From contig CAWFUP010000003.1 in the NCBI GenBank assembly GCA_963819075.1, forward strand, positions 310,001 to 374,000: 64,000 nucleotides of DNA, given 5' to 3'. Made by a program: the position numbers and the translations under genes. Within the stretch, counting starts at the first letter, position 1. Each line of letters begins with the position of its first letter. Positions 35,535 through 43,516 of the stretch are shown piece after piece. This DNA comes from CAVQBJ01 sp963819075. Its GTDB lineage: Bacteria; Actinomycetota; Thermoleophilia; Solirubrobacterales; Solirubrobacteraceae. The notes under the pieces are model-generated. The model was not told the DNA's origin. It did no database searches and was given only the letters and a program-made list of their open reading frames with translations.

Positions 35535-37394
35535 ATGAGCTTCCAGCACGGCGAGGGTCGTGGCGGCGGATCGGGCGGGCGCCGCAGCCGCGAGCTGCGA
35601 CCGGAGGACATCCCGAGCACGCCCGTCTCGCTGCGCCGCGTCGGTCGGCTGTTCACGCCCTACCGCATGCGGCTGGCCTGGCTGCTCAGCCTGATCGTCT
35701 TCTCGGCGGTGCTCGGCGTGATCAGCCCGTTCCTGCTGCGCGACATCATCGACAAGGCCTATCCCGAGCGCAACACGACGCTGCTCATCGAGCTCGTCGC
35801 GGGCATGATCGCGATCTCGATCCTCAGCGGCATCATCGGCGTCGCGCAGACCTGGGCGTCCAACGTCGTCGGCCAGCAGGTGATGCACGATCTGCGCGCA
35901 TCGGTCTACGCGCACCTGCAGCGGATGTCGCTCGCCTTCTTCACCCGCACGCGCACCGGCGAGGTGCAGTCGCGAATCGCCAACGACATCGGGGGCATCG
36001 ACGACGTCGTCACGAGCACGGCGACCTCGATCGCCCAGAACGTCACCACGGTGGTGGCCACGGTCGTGGCGATGTTCCTCCTCAGCCCGCTGCTGGCCGG
36101 ATTCTCGCTCTGCCTGCTGCCGTTCTTCGTCTGGCTGACCCGCCGCGTCGGTGAGCAGCGCCGACGGATCACCGCCGTGCGCCAGAGCCGGCTGGCCGAC
36201 ATGTCCACGCTCGTGGCGGAGTCCCTGTCGGTGTCGGGGATCCTGCTCGGCAAGACGATGGGCCGCAGCTCCGAGCTCGTGGGGCGCTTCCGGCGCGAGT
36301 CCTCCGAGCTCGCCGACATCGAGGTGCACAGCCGCATGGCCGGGCGCTGGCGGATGGCCTCCGTGCAGATGACCTTCGCGATCATGCCGGCACTCATCTA
36401 CCTGTTCGCCGGCGAGAGCTTCGCCCACAACTGGAAGGTGATCACGATCGGCACCGTCGTCGCCTTCACGCAGCTGCAGACGCGGCTGCTGTTCCCGTCG
36501 CAGTCGCTGCTGTCGACCGGCCTCGACGTGCAGACCTCGCTCGCGCTGTTCGGGCGCATCTTCGAGTACCTCGACCTGCCCGTCGACATCGAGGAGCACC
36601 CGGACGCCAGGCCGTTCAAGTGCCTTCGCGGCGACGTCGCGATCGAGGACGTCTGGTTCCGCTACACGCCCAGCGGATCGTGGACGCTGCGGGACGTCAG
36701 TGCGAGCATCCCGGCCGGCAGCACCACGGCGATCGTCGGCGAGACCGGCTCGGGCAAGACGACGATGGCCTACCTCGTCGCGCGCCTGTACGAGCCCGAG
36801 CGAGGCCGGGTGACGATCGACGGAACCGACATCCGCGACGTCACGCTCGAGTCGCTCGCCGCCACGGTGGGGCTCGTGTCTCAGGAGACCTACCTGTTCC
36901 ACTCGAGCATCCGCGAGAACCTGCAGTTCGCACGGCCGGACGCGAGCGACGAGGAGATCGTGGAGGCGGCCAAGGCGGCCCAGATCCACGATCTGATCGC
37001 CTCGCTGCCGGAGGGCTACGACACCGTCGTCGGCGAGCGCGGCTACCGCTTCTCGGGCGGCGAGAAGCAGCGCATTGCAATCGCGCGCACCGTGCTGCGC
37101 AACCCCCCGGTCCTCATCCTCGACGAGGCCACGAGCGCCCTGGACACCGAGACCGAGCGGCAGGTCCAGGCGGCGTTGGACGACCTGGCCCGCGGGCGCA
37201 CGACGATCGCGATCGCCCACCGCCTGTCCACGGTCCGCGACGCCGATCAGATCCTCGTCCTCGACCACGGGCGCATCGTCGAGCGCGGCACGCACGAGGA
37301 GCTGATCGAGCTCGGCGGCCGCTACGCGGCCCTGGCCAGCGGCGCGTTGCTCGACGCCGAGCTGCCGGCCGACGCCGGCGGGCTGCTCACCTGA
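35535..37394 (+). CDS. ABC exporter (fused membrane and ATPase domains)
   Basis: A 619-residue half-transporter of the MsbA/LmrA type. Six helices lie in residues 45-330, then the ATPase: Walker A GETGSGKTT, Q-loop LVSQETYLF, signature FSGGEKQR (Phe for Leu in LSGGQ and Glu for Gln), Walker B VLILDEATSALD and H-loop AHRL. It works as a homodimer or heterodimer exporting lipids or drugs; no partner is adjacent, so homodimer is likely. ATG at 35535 follows a Gly-rich cytoplasmic tail. Confidence 0.9.
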   Translation: MSFQHGEGRGGGSGGRRSRELRPEDIPSTPVSLRRVGRLFTPYRMRLAWLLSLIVFSAVLGVISPFLLRDIIDKAYPERNTTLLIELVAGMIAISILSGIIGVAQTWASNVVGQQVMHDLRASVYAHLQRMSLAFFTRTRTGEVQSRIANDIGGIDDVVTSTATSIAQNVTTVVATVVAMFLLSPLLAGFSLCLLPFFVWLTRRVGEQRRRITAVRQSRLADMSTLVAESLSVSGILLGKTMGRSSELVGRFRRESSELADIEVHSRMAGRWRMASVQMTFAIMPALIYLFAGESFAHNWKVITIGTVVAFTQLQTRLLFPSQSLLSTGLDVQTSLALFGRIFEYLDLPVDIEEHPDARPFKCLRGDVAIEDVWFRYTPSGSWTLRDVSASIPAGSTTAIVGETGSGKTTMAYLVARLYEPERGRVTIDGTDIRDVTLESLAATVGLVSQETYLFHSSIRENLQFARPDASDEEIVEAAKAAQIHDLIASLPEGYDTVVGERGYRFSGGEKQRIAIARTVLRNPPVLILDEATSALDTETERQVQAALDDLARGRTTIAIAHRLSTVRDADQILVLDHGRIVERGTHEELIELGGRYAALASGALLDAELPADAGGLLT

Positions 37395-37400
37395 GTCACG

Positions 37401-38156
37401 TCACCGACCAGCGACGGCGTCGATGTTCAGGCGGACGTAGTCGAGCGTGACCGGCTCGCCGAGCTGCGCGACGACGGCGTCCACGTAGGGATCGTGCAGC
37501 TCGGTCGGGAGCCGCTCGAGCTGGGCACAGAGGTTGATGGTCGCCAGGTACTCGTGCGGATTGTCGGGCGTCACCGACACCGGCGTCAGCCACGCGCGCA
37601 CGTCGACGAACCCGGCGCGCTGCAGCGACGCCGTCGCTCGTTCGGGAGAGGTGTAGTTCGACGGTCCCTGCCAGCCCGCGAGGAACTCCGCGAACGGCTC
37701 GCGCAGGCCGACAGCGTCGGCCGTCTGGCGCACGCGAGCGATGTTGCCCTCTCCCCCGCACTGCGCGGTCAGCTGGCCCCCGGGGCGCAGGGCCGCGCGC
37801 ATGCGCGCGTACAGGCGGTCGTGATCGCTGATCCAGTGGAAGGTGGCCGTCGACAGAACCGCGTCGACGGGCTCGTCCAGCTCGAGCGCAAGCAGGTCGG
37901 CCTGACGCACGTCGGCCCGATCGCCGAGGCGCTCACGCGCCGCCACGACCATCGACTGCGAGGCATCGACGGCGATGACGCGCCCGCGGGGCAGACGTTC
38001 GATGAGCGCCTCGGTCACGCGGCCCGACCCGCACCCGGCGTCGAGCACGACCTCGTCGCCGGTCAGGGGCAGGCGGTCGACGACCGCCCGCCCGAGCGCC
38101 TCCATGGGTGCCGACACGCGGTCGTAGCTCGCTCCGTTCCAACCTCGCGGCGGCAT
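37401..38156 (-). CDS. SAM-dependent methyltransferase (class I)
   Basis: Class I methyltransferase of about 251 residues similar to trans-aconitate methyltransferase-type enzymes. Motif I is VLDAGCGSGRVT, motif II VIAVDASQSM, and TATFHWI and LRPGGQL follow. The ATG at 38156 is preferred; an in-frame start at 38195 adds 13 residues but overlaps the upstream hydrolase and an inverted repeat (38165-38180). It follows the alpha/beta-hydrolase gene on the same strand. Substrate unknown. Confidence 0.83.
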   Translation of the reverse strand: MPPRGWNGASYDRVSAPMEALGRAVVDRLPLTGDEVVLDAGCGSGRVTEALIERLPRGRVIAVDASQSMVVAARERLGDRADVRQADLLALELDEPVDAVLSTATFHWISDHDRLYARMRAALRPGGQLTAQCGGEGNIARVRQTADAVGLREPFAEFLAGWQGPSNYTSPERATASLQRAGFVDVRAWLTPVSVTPDNPHEYLATINLCAQLERLPTELHDPYVDAVVAQLGEPVTLDYVRLNIDAVAGR

Positions 38157-38164
38157 CGGACTCT

Positions 38165-38180
38165 GTACGTTATCGCGTAC
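38165..38180. promoter_or_regulatory. Short palindrome at the methyltransferase 5' end
   Basis: GTACG (38165-38169) and CGTAC (38176-38180) with a 6-base spacer overlap the 3' end of the hydrolase gene and lie 8 bases upstream of the methyltransferase ATG. AT content is locally raised. It could be an operator or the edge of a promoter. Confidence 0.3.
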
Positions 38181-39027
38181 GTCTGTCTGTGGCAAACGCG
38201 CGCGCGGCCAGATCGGCGATCACCCGCGAGAGCTGGCCGCCCTGCCAGGCCAACGGTGAACGACCGGGCTCCTCGACGCGCAGCTCGGCGCCGGGGATCG
38301 CCTCCGCGTAGCGCTCCCCGACGGCGAGGGGATGCTCGGGATCAGCCTCGTCGCGGCTGGCCACGATGATCGCCGGCACTTCGATCCGCCCGAGCTCGGC
38401 GAGATCGTCGAACGGCCGGGACCGGGGCACGATCTGCAGCGCATCGGCGACGGCGTCGGGGTGCTCGTGCGCGGACAGCCGCTGGCGCAGCACCGTCAAC
38501 AGCGTGTCGCGATAGCGCTCGGGCACGCCACGCTCGCGCTCGTAGGCGGCGATGAAACCGTCCACCCCGCCCTCGCGCAGTCCCACGGCGAGCGCATCCC
38601 AGACGGCGAGCTCGTCCGCCGACGCTGGCATCGCCGGGTCGAAGGCGGGCGTGATGAGCACGAGGCCGGCCACGCGGTCGGGATGGCCCAGCGCGAAGCG
38701 CGCCGCGGTCTGACCGCCCATCGACGCGCCGGCCAGCACCGCGCGCGGCACCTCGAGCGCGTCGAGCACCGCCTCCAGGTCCTCGGCCAGCCGCTCGTAG
38801 CCGTAGTCGGCGGGGTCGGGCGCGGGGCTCGAGCGGCCGTGCCCGCGCGCGTCGTAGGCCACCACCTGGTGTCCGGAGCGCTGTAACGATTGAGCGCCCA
38901 TGACGACGTAGCGGCGCGTCGCCGTGAGGCCGTGCAGGAGCACGATCGGCGGCCCGTGGCCGCTCTCCTCGCCGGACAGGGTGGCGCCGCCGGCCGCGAC
39001 GGCGAGCTCGATCGGTTCGCTGCTCAC
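38170..39027 (-). CDS. Alpha/beta-fold hydrolase
   Basis: A 285-residue hydrolase of the alpha/beta superfamily. The oxyanion HGLTATRR follows the first strand, the nucleophile elbow is GASMGG, and a C-terminal IVASRDEADPEHP block carries the acid. The final His is not evident in the expected spot near LAWQGG, so catalytic status needs care. The preceding YDARGHGRS is typical of esterase/epoxide-hydrolase-like members. Overlaps or abuts the methyltransferase gene downstream. Confidence 0.82.
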   Translation of the reverse strand: MSSEPIELAVAAGGATLSGEESGHGPPIVLLHGLTATRRYVVMGAQSLQRSGHQVVAYDARGHGRSSPAPDPADYGYERLAEDLEAVLDALEVPRAVLAGASMGGQTAARFALGHPDRVAGLVLITPAFDPAMPASADELAVWDALAVGLREGGVDGFIAAYERERGVPERYRDTLLTVLRQRLSAHEHPDAVADALQIVPRSRPFDDLAELGRIEVPAIIVASRDEADPEHPLAVGERYAEAIPGAELRVEEPGRSPLAWQGGQLSRVIADLAARAFATDRRTR

Positions 39028-39080
39028 CGCCGGAGGTCTATCACCGGAGCCGGCCGCGCCGGTGCTCTAATCTGAGCGCG

Positions 39081-39842
39081 ATGGCCGCCGTCGACGTGAC
39101 CGAGCAGACCTTCACCACCGAGGTCATCGAGCGCTCGCGCACCACGCCGGTCGTCGTCGACTTCTGGGCGCCCTGGTGCGGGCCGTGCCGCTCGCTCAGC
39201 CCGATCCTCGAGGCGGTGGCCGCGCGCCACGACGGCGAGGTCGTGCTCGTCAAGATCGACACCGACGACAACCCCGAGCTGGCGCGTGCCTTCGACATCC
39301 GCGGGATCCCGGCCGTCAAGGCGATTCGCGACGGCCAGGTCGTCGCCGAGTTCGTCGGCGTGCAGCCGCCGGCGATGGTCGAGGACTTCTTTGCCGCGCT
39401 CGTCCCCTCCGAGGCCGAGACGCTTGCGCAGCGCGGCGACCGCGAGTCGCTCGAGCGCGCCGTCGAGCTCGAGCCCGGCCGGGCCGACGCCGCGGTGCCG
39501 CTCGCGCGCCTGCTGCTCGCCGTCGGAGAGCGCGAGCGAGCGCAGTCGACGCTCGAGCCGGTGGTCGGCAGCTTCCAGGCCGACGGTCTACAGGCGCGGA
39601 TGCGGCTCGAGGACGACCTCGATTCGACACCCGAGCTCGCGCCCGCGCTCCGCGACGCCTTCGCGGCGCTCGACGACGGTCAGACGGAGCGCGCGATTGA
39701 CCTGCTCATCTCGGCGCTCGTCGACGCCGACGGCCAGCGCGACGACATCCGCCAGGTCGTCGTCGGCGAGCTCGACGCGCTCGGCGCCGAGGACCCGCTG
39801 GCACGCGACGCGCGCCGGCGGCTGGCCAGCGCGCTGTTCTAA
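39081..39842 (+). CDS. YbbN/CnoX-like thioredoxin with TPR tail
   Basis: A 253-residue protein with an N-terminal thioredoxin domain (active site W-C33-G-P-C36, cis-Pro in RGIPAVK) and a C-terminal helical tetratricopeptide-like region from about residue 115 (RADAAVPLARLLLAVGERERAQ, ALDDGQTERAIDLL). This matches the YbbN/CnoX co-chaperone family, which holds unfolded or oxidised proteins and hands them to GroEL/DnaK. Unlike E. coli CnoX (SxxC), it keeps both Cys, so it should have redox activity. ATG start; nearest neighbours are unrelated. Confidence 0.87.
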   Translation: MAAVDVTEQTFTTEVIERSRTTPVVVDFWAPWCGPCRSLSPILEAVAARHDGEVVLVKIDTDDNPELARAFDIRGIPAVKAIRDGQVVAEFVGVQPPAMVEDFFAALVPSEAETLAQRGDRESLERAVELEPGRADAAVPLARLLLAVGERERAQSTLEPVVGSFQADGLQARMRLEDDLDSTPELAPALRDAFAALDDGQTERAIDLLISALVDADGQRDDIRQVVVGELDALGAEDPLARDARRRLASALF

Positions 39843-39858
39843 CGCGCCGACCGCGTCC

Positions 39859-40005
39859 TCAGCTGAACGGCAGGAGCAGCAGCACGACCGCGAACGCGAT
39901 CATGCACGCGCAGTAGAGGACGGCCGCGAGCATCGGCGCGCGGTGCCAGGGTGCGACGGCGACGGCCTCCAGGCCGTCCTGTGGTCCCGATCCATGGGAG
40001 GACAT
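39859..40005 (-). CDS. Small membrane protein (48 residues)
   Basis: An open frame of 48 residues in the gap between ybbN and dinB: a polar N-terminal half (SSHGSGPQDGLEA) then one hydrophobic helix ending LLLLPFS (about residues 26-47). The upstream GAGG is a weak ribosome site. No recognisable family. Supported only by composition and position; it may be real because the 230-base gap otherwise holds nothing. Confidence 0.45.
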   Translation of the reverse strand: MSSHGSGPQDGLEAVAVAPWHRAPMLAAVLYCACMIAFAVVLLLLPFS

Positions 40006-40072
40006 GCCTCACTGTGGCGCGATCGCCTGAAGGGCGCCTGAGCCCGCGCTGAAGATCGGCTAAGCGCCCCGC

Positions 40073-41158
40073 TCAGACGCGCAGGCGCAGCTGGGCGACC
40101 TCGGCGTTCTCGGCGTTCTCGGCAGGCGCGGCGCCGGTGCCGGTCGTGGTGAACGCGGCGACGCGTACGCCGAGCAGCCGCACCGGGCGCGGGGGATCGT
40201 AGGCCGTGAACAGCTGGCGCGCGACGTCCCGTACGACGGCCTCATCGCGCGTCGGGTGCCCGATGGTGCGGGCGCGCGTGACGGTCGTCCAGTCGTCGAG
40301 GCGGACCTTGATGCCGATCGTCCGCCCTTGCAGGCTCCGGTCGTGCAGGCGGCGGCAGACCTGCGCGGCGAGCTCGTCGAGGCAGCGTTCCTGGGCCGCG
40401 CGATCGTCGAGATCCTCGTCGAACGTCGTCTCGCTCGACTGCGACTTCGTCTCGCGCACGGGCTGGAGGGCGCGATCGTCCTCGAAGTGGGCGCGCTTAT
40501 GGATGTGTACGCCGAGGTTCTCCCCGAACGCGGCGACGAGCGCGCGGACGTCGGCGCGCCGGACGGCGGCGAGCGTCGGGTATCCGAGCGCCTGCAGCCG
40601 CTGCGCGGTCTTCGGGCCGATGCCCGGGAGCAGGCCGGGGGGCGCGTCGGCGAAGCGCTCGCAGGCCAGCTCGCGACTGAGGGCCACGAGGCCGCGCGGC
40701 TTCTCGCAGTCGCTCGCCACCTTGGCCACGAGCTTGTTCGGCCCGATCCCGACCGAGGCGGTCAGCCCGGTGCGAGACCGGATCTCGGCGACCAGCCGGC
40801 GTATCGCGGCCTTGGGCGCGATGAGGTCTGAGAGATCGAGGTACCCCTCGTCGATGCCCACCTGCTCGACGACCTCGATGTGCGCGCGGACGACGTCCCA
40901 GACCGCCGCCGACGCCTGGCGGTACGCGGTGAAGTCCGGAGGCAGGCGCACGGCCTGCGGGCAGAGACGCAGGGCACGCGTCGCGGGCATGGCCGAATGC
41001 ACGCCGAACGCCCTTGCCTCGTACGTCGCCGTCGTCACGACGGCGCGCGGGCCGCTCCCGCACACGATCACCGGCTGGCCGCGCAGCTCGGGATGGCGCA
41101 GTAGCTCGACGGACGCGTAGAAGGCGTCGAGGTCGAGGTGGGCGATGACTCGGCGCAT
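40073..41158 (-). CDS. dinB: DNA polymerase IV (Y family)
   Basis: Error-prone translesion polymerase, 361 residues. Catalytic Asp9 lies in HLDLDAFYASVE and the D103-E104 pair in GIDEGYLD (usual SIDEAYLD, so two conservative changes). The thumb has SVGIGPNKLVAKVASDCEKP and LPGIGPKT, the little finger begins around SQSSETTF. The C-terminus lacks the QLxLF beta-clamp motif of E. coli Pol IV, ending instead with EVAQLRLRV, which may serve as a clamp peptide. The ATG at 41158 is the usual start. Confidence 0.93.
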   Translation of the reverse strand: MRRVIAHLDLDAFYASVELLRHPELRGQPVIVCGSGPRAVVTTATYEARAFGVHSAMPATRALRLCPQAVRLPPDFTAYRQASAAVWDVVRAHIEVVEQVGIDEGYLDLSDLIAPKAAIRRLVAEIRSRTGLTASVGIGPNKLVAKVASDCEKPRGLVALSRELACERFADAPPGLLPGIGPKTAQRLQALGYPTLAAVRRADVRALVAAFGENLGVHIHKRAHFEDDRALQPVRETKSQSSETTFDEDLDDRAAQERCLDELAAQVCRRLHDRSLQGRTIGIKVRLDDWTTVTRARTIGHPTRDEAVVRDVARQLFTAYDPPRPVRLLGVRVAAFTTTGTGAAPAENAENAEVAQLRLRV

Positions 41159-41193
41159 GCCGAGAGTGTCGCGCGAGGGGCGGTCGGGTGGAG

Positions 41194-42015
41194 TCAATCG
41201 AACCGCAGGTGCACCCCGACCGGCGGGGGCGCCACGCCCGCCAGGCGCCCGACCGCGCGCGAGAGGGTCGTGGCGAAGGCGTCGCTGCTCGCCGCCACAA
41301 GGCGTGCGAGCTCGCTCACCGGGGTCGGCTCCGCGCTGACGCCGTTCGCGTAGTCGGTGACGTAGCCGAGAAGCGCGTACGGCAGCTCGGCCTCGCCGCA
41401 GAGGACCGTCTCGGCGCCCGCCGTCTGGCTGACCGCGGTGACACCGCACTGGGCGAGCATCCGTATCTCGGCGCGCGTGTTGAAGCGCGGCCCGTCGACG
41501 TGTCCGTAGCAGCCTCCGTCCCGGACCTCGTGGCCGGCGGCGCGGGCTCCATCGAGCAAGGCGCCGCGAAGCGCCTCAGCGAACGGCCGCTCATAGACCC
41601 AGTGCCCGCGGCCGGGTCCCCCGGCGTCGGTGTGCAGTGTGCACAGCGAGCCATCGGGGAGCCGATTCGCGAGGAAGTGGAGATCGTCGAAGACGATCAG
41701 CGAGCCAAGCGACAGGCCAGGGTCGACGGCGCCGCACACGGTCACCGCGAGGACCGCCTCGGCCCCGGCGTCGCGGAGCGCAAGGACGTTGGCGCGGTGA
41801 TTGACGTGGTTGGACAGGCGCCGATGCCCGGGCTCGTGACGCGACACGTGAACGACCTCGACGCCCGCGAGATGGCCCTCTGTCACGAGCACCGCACCGA
41901 ATGCCGTCGCGCGCCCGGCCGCGCCGGAGACCTCGAGGCCGGGCAGCGCGTAGGTGCCCGAGCCGCTGACGATTCCCACGCGCACGGCGCGCATCCTACG
42001 GATCGCCAGCTGCAT
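41194..42015 (-). CDS. MTAP/PNP-family nucleoside phosphorylase
   Basis: Purine nucleoside phosphorylase type II family (5'-methylthioadenosine phosphorylase-like), about 273 residues. SRHEPGHRRLSNHVNHRANVLAL holds the phosphate and sugar residues across two short blocks, and EIRMLAQCGVTAVSQTAGAE is the region before the ribose site. The conserved GPRFNTRAEI is present. The base-binding end of MTAP (MATDYDCW-type) reads VTDYANG, so base specificity may differ. ATG at 42015; 41994 is an alternative. It lies 35 bases upstream of dinB. Confidence 0.83.
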   Translation of the reverse strand: MQLAIRRMRAVRVGIVSGSGTYALPGLEVSGAAGRATAFGAVLVTEGHLAGVEVVHVSRHEPGHRRLSNHVNHRANVLALRDAGAEAVLAVTVCGAVDPGLSLGSLIVFDDLHFLANRLPDGSLCTLHTDAGGPGRGHWVYERPFAEALRGALLDGARAAGHEVRDGGCYGHVDGPRFNTRAEIRMLAQCGVTAVSQTAGAETVLCGEAELPYALLGYVTDYANGVSAEPTPVSELARLVAASSDAFATTLSRAVGRLAGVAPPPVGVHLRFD

Positions 42016-42105
42016 CCGGCGGCCGCCGCCGGCTTCACCGCGCTCCGTGTCGCTCGCGCGACGCCGAGCTGGGCGCCCGAGGCAGCGGCCGCCGGACGCG
42101 GCGCG

Positions 42106-43134
42106 TCAGGGCGCCGTCGTCCAGACCGCACCGAGGTCGCCGAAGCCGAGGGCGTCCTTGGTGGCCACGGTGAGGTCGAACTCCCGGCCGGCCACATAGG
42201 GCCCGCGATCGACGACCGGCACGCGCACGGTACGCGAGCCGTAGCGAAGCGTCACGAGCGTCCCGCAGGGCAGCGTCTTGTTCGCGACTCCGAGCGTGGC
42301 GCTGGTCAGCTGCTGCCCGCAGGCGGTCGTGCCGCCCGGCCCGTACCACGAGGCCACGGCCAGGCGGTACACGTTCACGGCTCCGAGCACCCGCGTGCCC
42401 GAGACGTCCGGACCGTCGGCGCCGACCTGGAGGCGAACCGGCTCGGTGCTCTGGGGCGTGAAGGTGAGCCGGTACCGTCCGCCCGCGCCGGTGCGGCCCC
42501 GGGCCACCGTGCGCCAGGCGCGGCCGCCGCGCGCCTGCAGCGACACCGAGACGCCGGGATTCGCCGGGTACACCCGGCCGCTCACCGAGGCCCGCCCGGT
42601 GCCGAACACGCTCAGTCGCGCCCGAGACACGCTCACACCGGCGCGAACGGTGACCGCCATGGCCGGGCTCGAGGGCACCTGCGCCGTCGCGACGGGCAGC
42701 GACCCGGGGATCGGAGCGGACCCGAGCGCGAGCGCGGCCGCCGCGGACGGAGCCACGGACACGCGCACTGCACCGGAGTGCCCGAGCCTGGCGGTGAGGC
42801 GGTAGGCGCCGGACCGGTTTGCGTGCGTGCTGGCGAGCGGTAGCCAGCTCGTCCCGGTCTGCCGATACTGCAACACGAGCGGCAGCCCGGCGCCGCCGGC
42901 ACCGAGCTTCCCGACGACGATGACGTCGCTGCGATAATCGAGCGCCGCCGAGCCCGCGAGGCGGGCCGGCAGCGGCGTCGTAACGCCGCTGGTCACGGGC
43001 GCTGCGCTCGGCGCAGCGGTTGGGGTGATCTGGGCGTTCGCGGCCGTGGCGCTCGGGGCGGCGTAGGCGAGGCCGACGACGACCGCCGCCGCGCACGCAC
43101 GGCGAACGCGCAGATCCATCTGCGTCCTCATCAC
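42106..43134 (-). CDS. Secreted RlpA-domain protein under c-di-AMP riboswitch
   Basis: A 342-residue exported protein: signal peptide (hydrophobic ACAAAVVVGLAYA, cleavage near ATA-ANA at about 32), two bacterial Ig/SpaA-like beta modules (about 60-235), and a C-terminal double-psi beta-barrel RlpA domain (about the last 85 residues) with ASWYGPG, TACGQ and VPVVDRGPYV containing the conserved Asp. RlpA-like domains bind or cleave peptidoglycan. The GTG at 43134 or ATG at 43131 follows AAAGGAGA of the riboswitch end. Control by c-di-AMP fits cell wall remodelling. Confidence 0.87.
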   Translation of the reverse strand: MMRTQMDLRVRRACAAAVVVGLAYAAPSATAANAQITPTAAPSAAPVTSGVTTPLPARLAGSAALDYRSDVIVVGKLGAGGAGLPLVLQYRQTGTSWLPLASTHANRSGAYRLTARLGHSGAVRVSVAPSAAAALALGSAPIPGSLPVATAQVPSSPAMAVTVRAGVSVSRARLSVFGTGRASVSGRVYPANPGVSVSLQARGGRAWRTVARGRTGAGGRYRLTFTPQSTEPVRLQVGADGPDVSGTRVLGAVNVYRLAVASWYGPGGTTACGQQLTSATLGVANKTLPCGTLVTLRYGSRTVRVPVVDRGPYVAGREFDLTVATKDALGFGDLGAVWTTAP

Positions 43135-43140
43135 TGAGGT

Positions 43141-43325
43141 TCTCCTTTGGTTGCCCGCCTACGGGGTTAGCTGTCGGGCTCGCGCTCCGGCGCTCGCGTG
43201 ACAGCACGCGACGACCGGGCGCTACGACCGCAACAGCGGTCGATTCGCCCCATCCGGGCCCAGCTTCGGCCCGGTAGTGGGTCCCCCGTTCGCCCCCGGG
43301 TTGGGGGGCGATTCGGCAGTTAGAC
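43141..43325 (-). ncRNA. ydaO-yuaA riboswitch (c-di-AMP)
   Basis: On the minus strand the leader of the RlpA-like gene shows the ydaO signature: CTGCCGAATCG near the 5' side, GGGGGACCCA, then GGGGCGAATC, and at the 3' side CAGCTAACCCCGTAGGCGGG followed by AACCAAAGGAGA. These match the consensus blocks of the c-di-AMP riboswitch (known from the family). The element ends at the ribosome binding site. In Actinobacteria this class precedes wall-remodelling genes such as rpf and rlpA. Structure was read by eye, so ends are approximate. Confidence 0.9.
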
Positions 43326-43333
43326 GAGCTTCG

Positions 43334-43375
43334 AGGCTAGTCGAGAGGGCCCGGGCTTCTGTGAGTGCGGTCACA
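43334..43375 (-). promoter_or_regulatory. CRP-type operator and -10 box upstream of the riboswitch
   Basis: TGTGA (43360-43364)-N6-TCACA (43371-43375) is a perfect CRP/GlxR-type palindrome. On the minus strand TAGCCT (43339-43334) lies where the -10 would be if the site centre is near -41 relative to a start around 43327, as in class II CRP-activated promoters. The site could also serve the plus-strand WS/DGAT gene, whose start is 142 bases further on. Confidence 0.7.
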
Positions 43376-43516
43376 CAAGCGTTCCTCTGCAAAGCGCGGA
43401 ATGCGTAGGTTTGCAGCGGTTTTCGCAGGGGCCGGTCGCGCGGCGTCCCGCCCAACCGACCAAACCACGCCCCCGCGAGATGCATGCACACCTGCGTTGA
43501 CGCCGACCGGGGCAGC

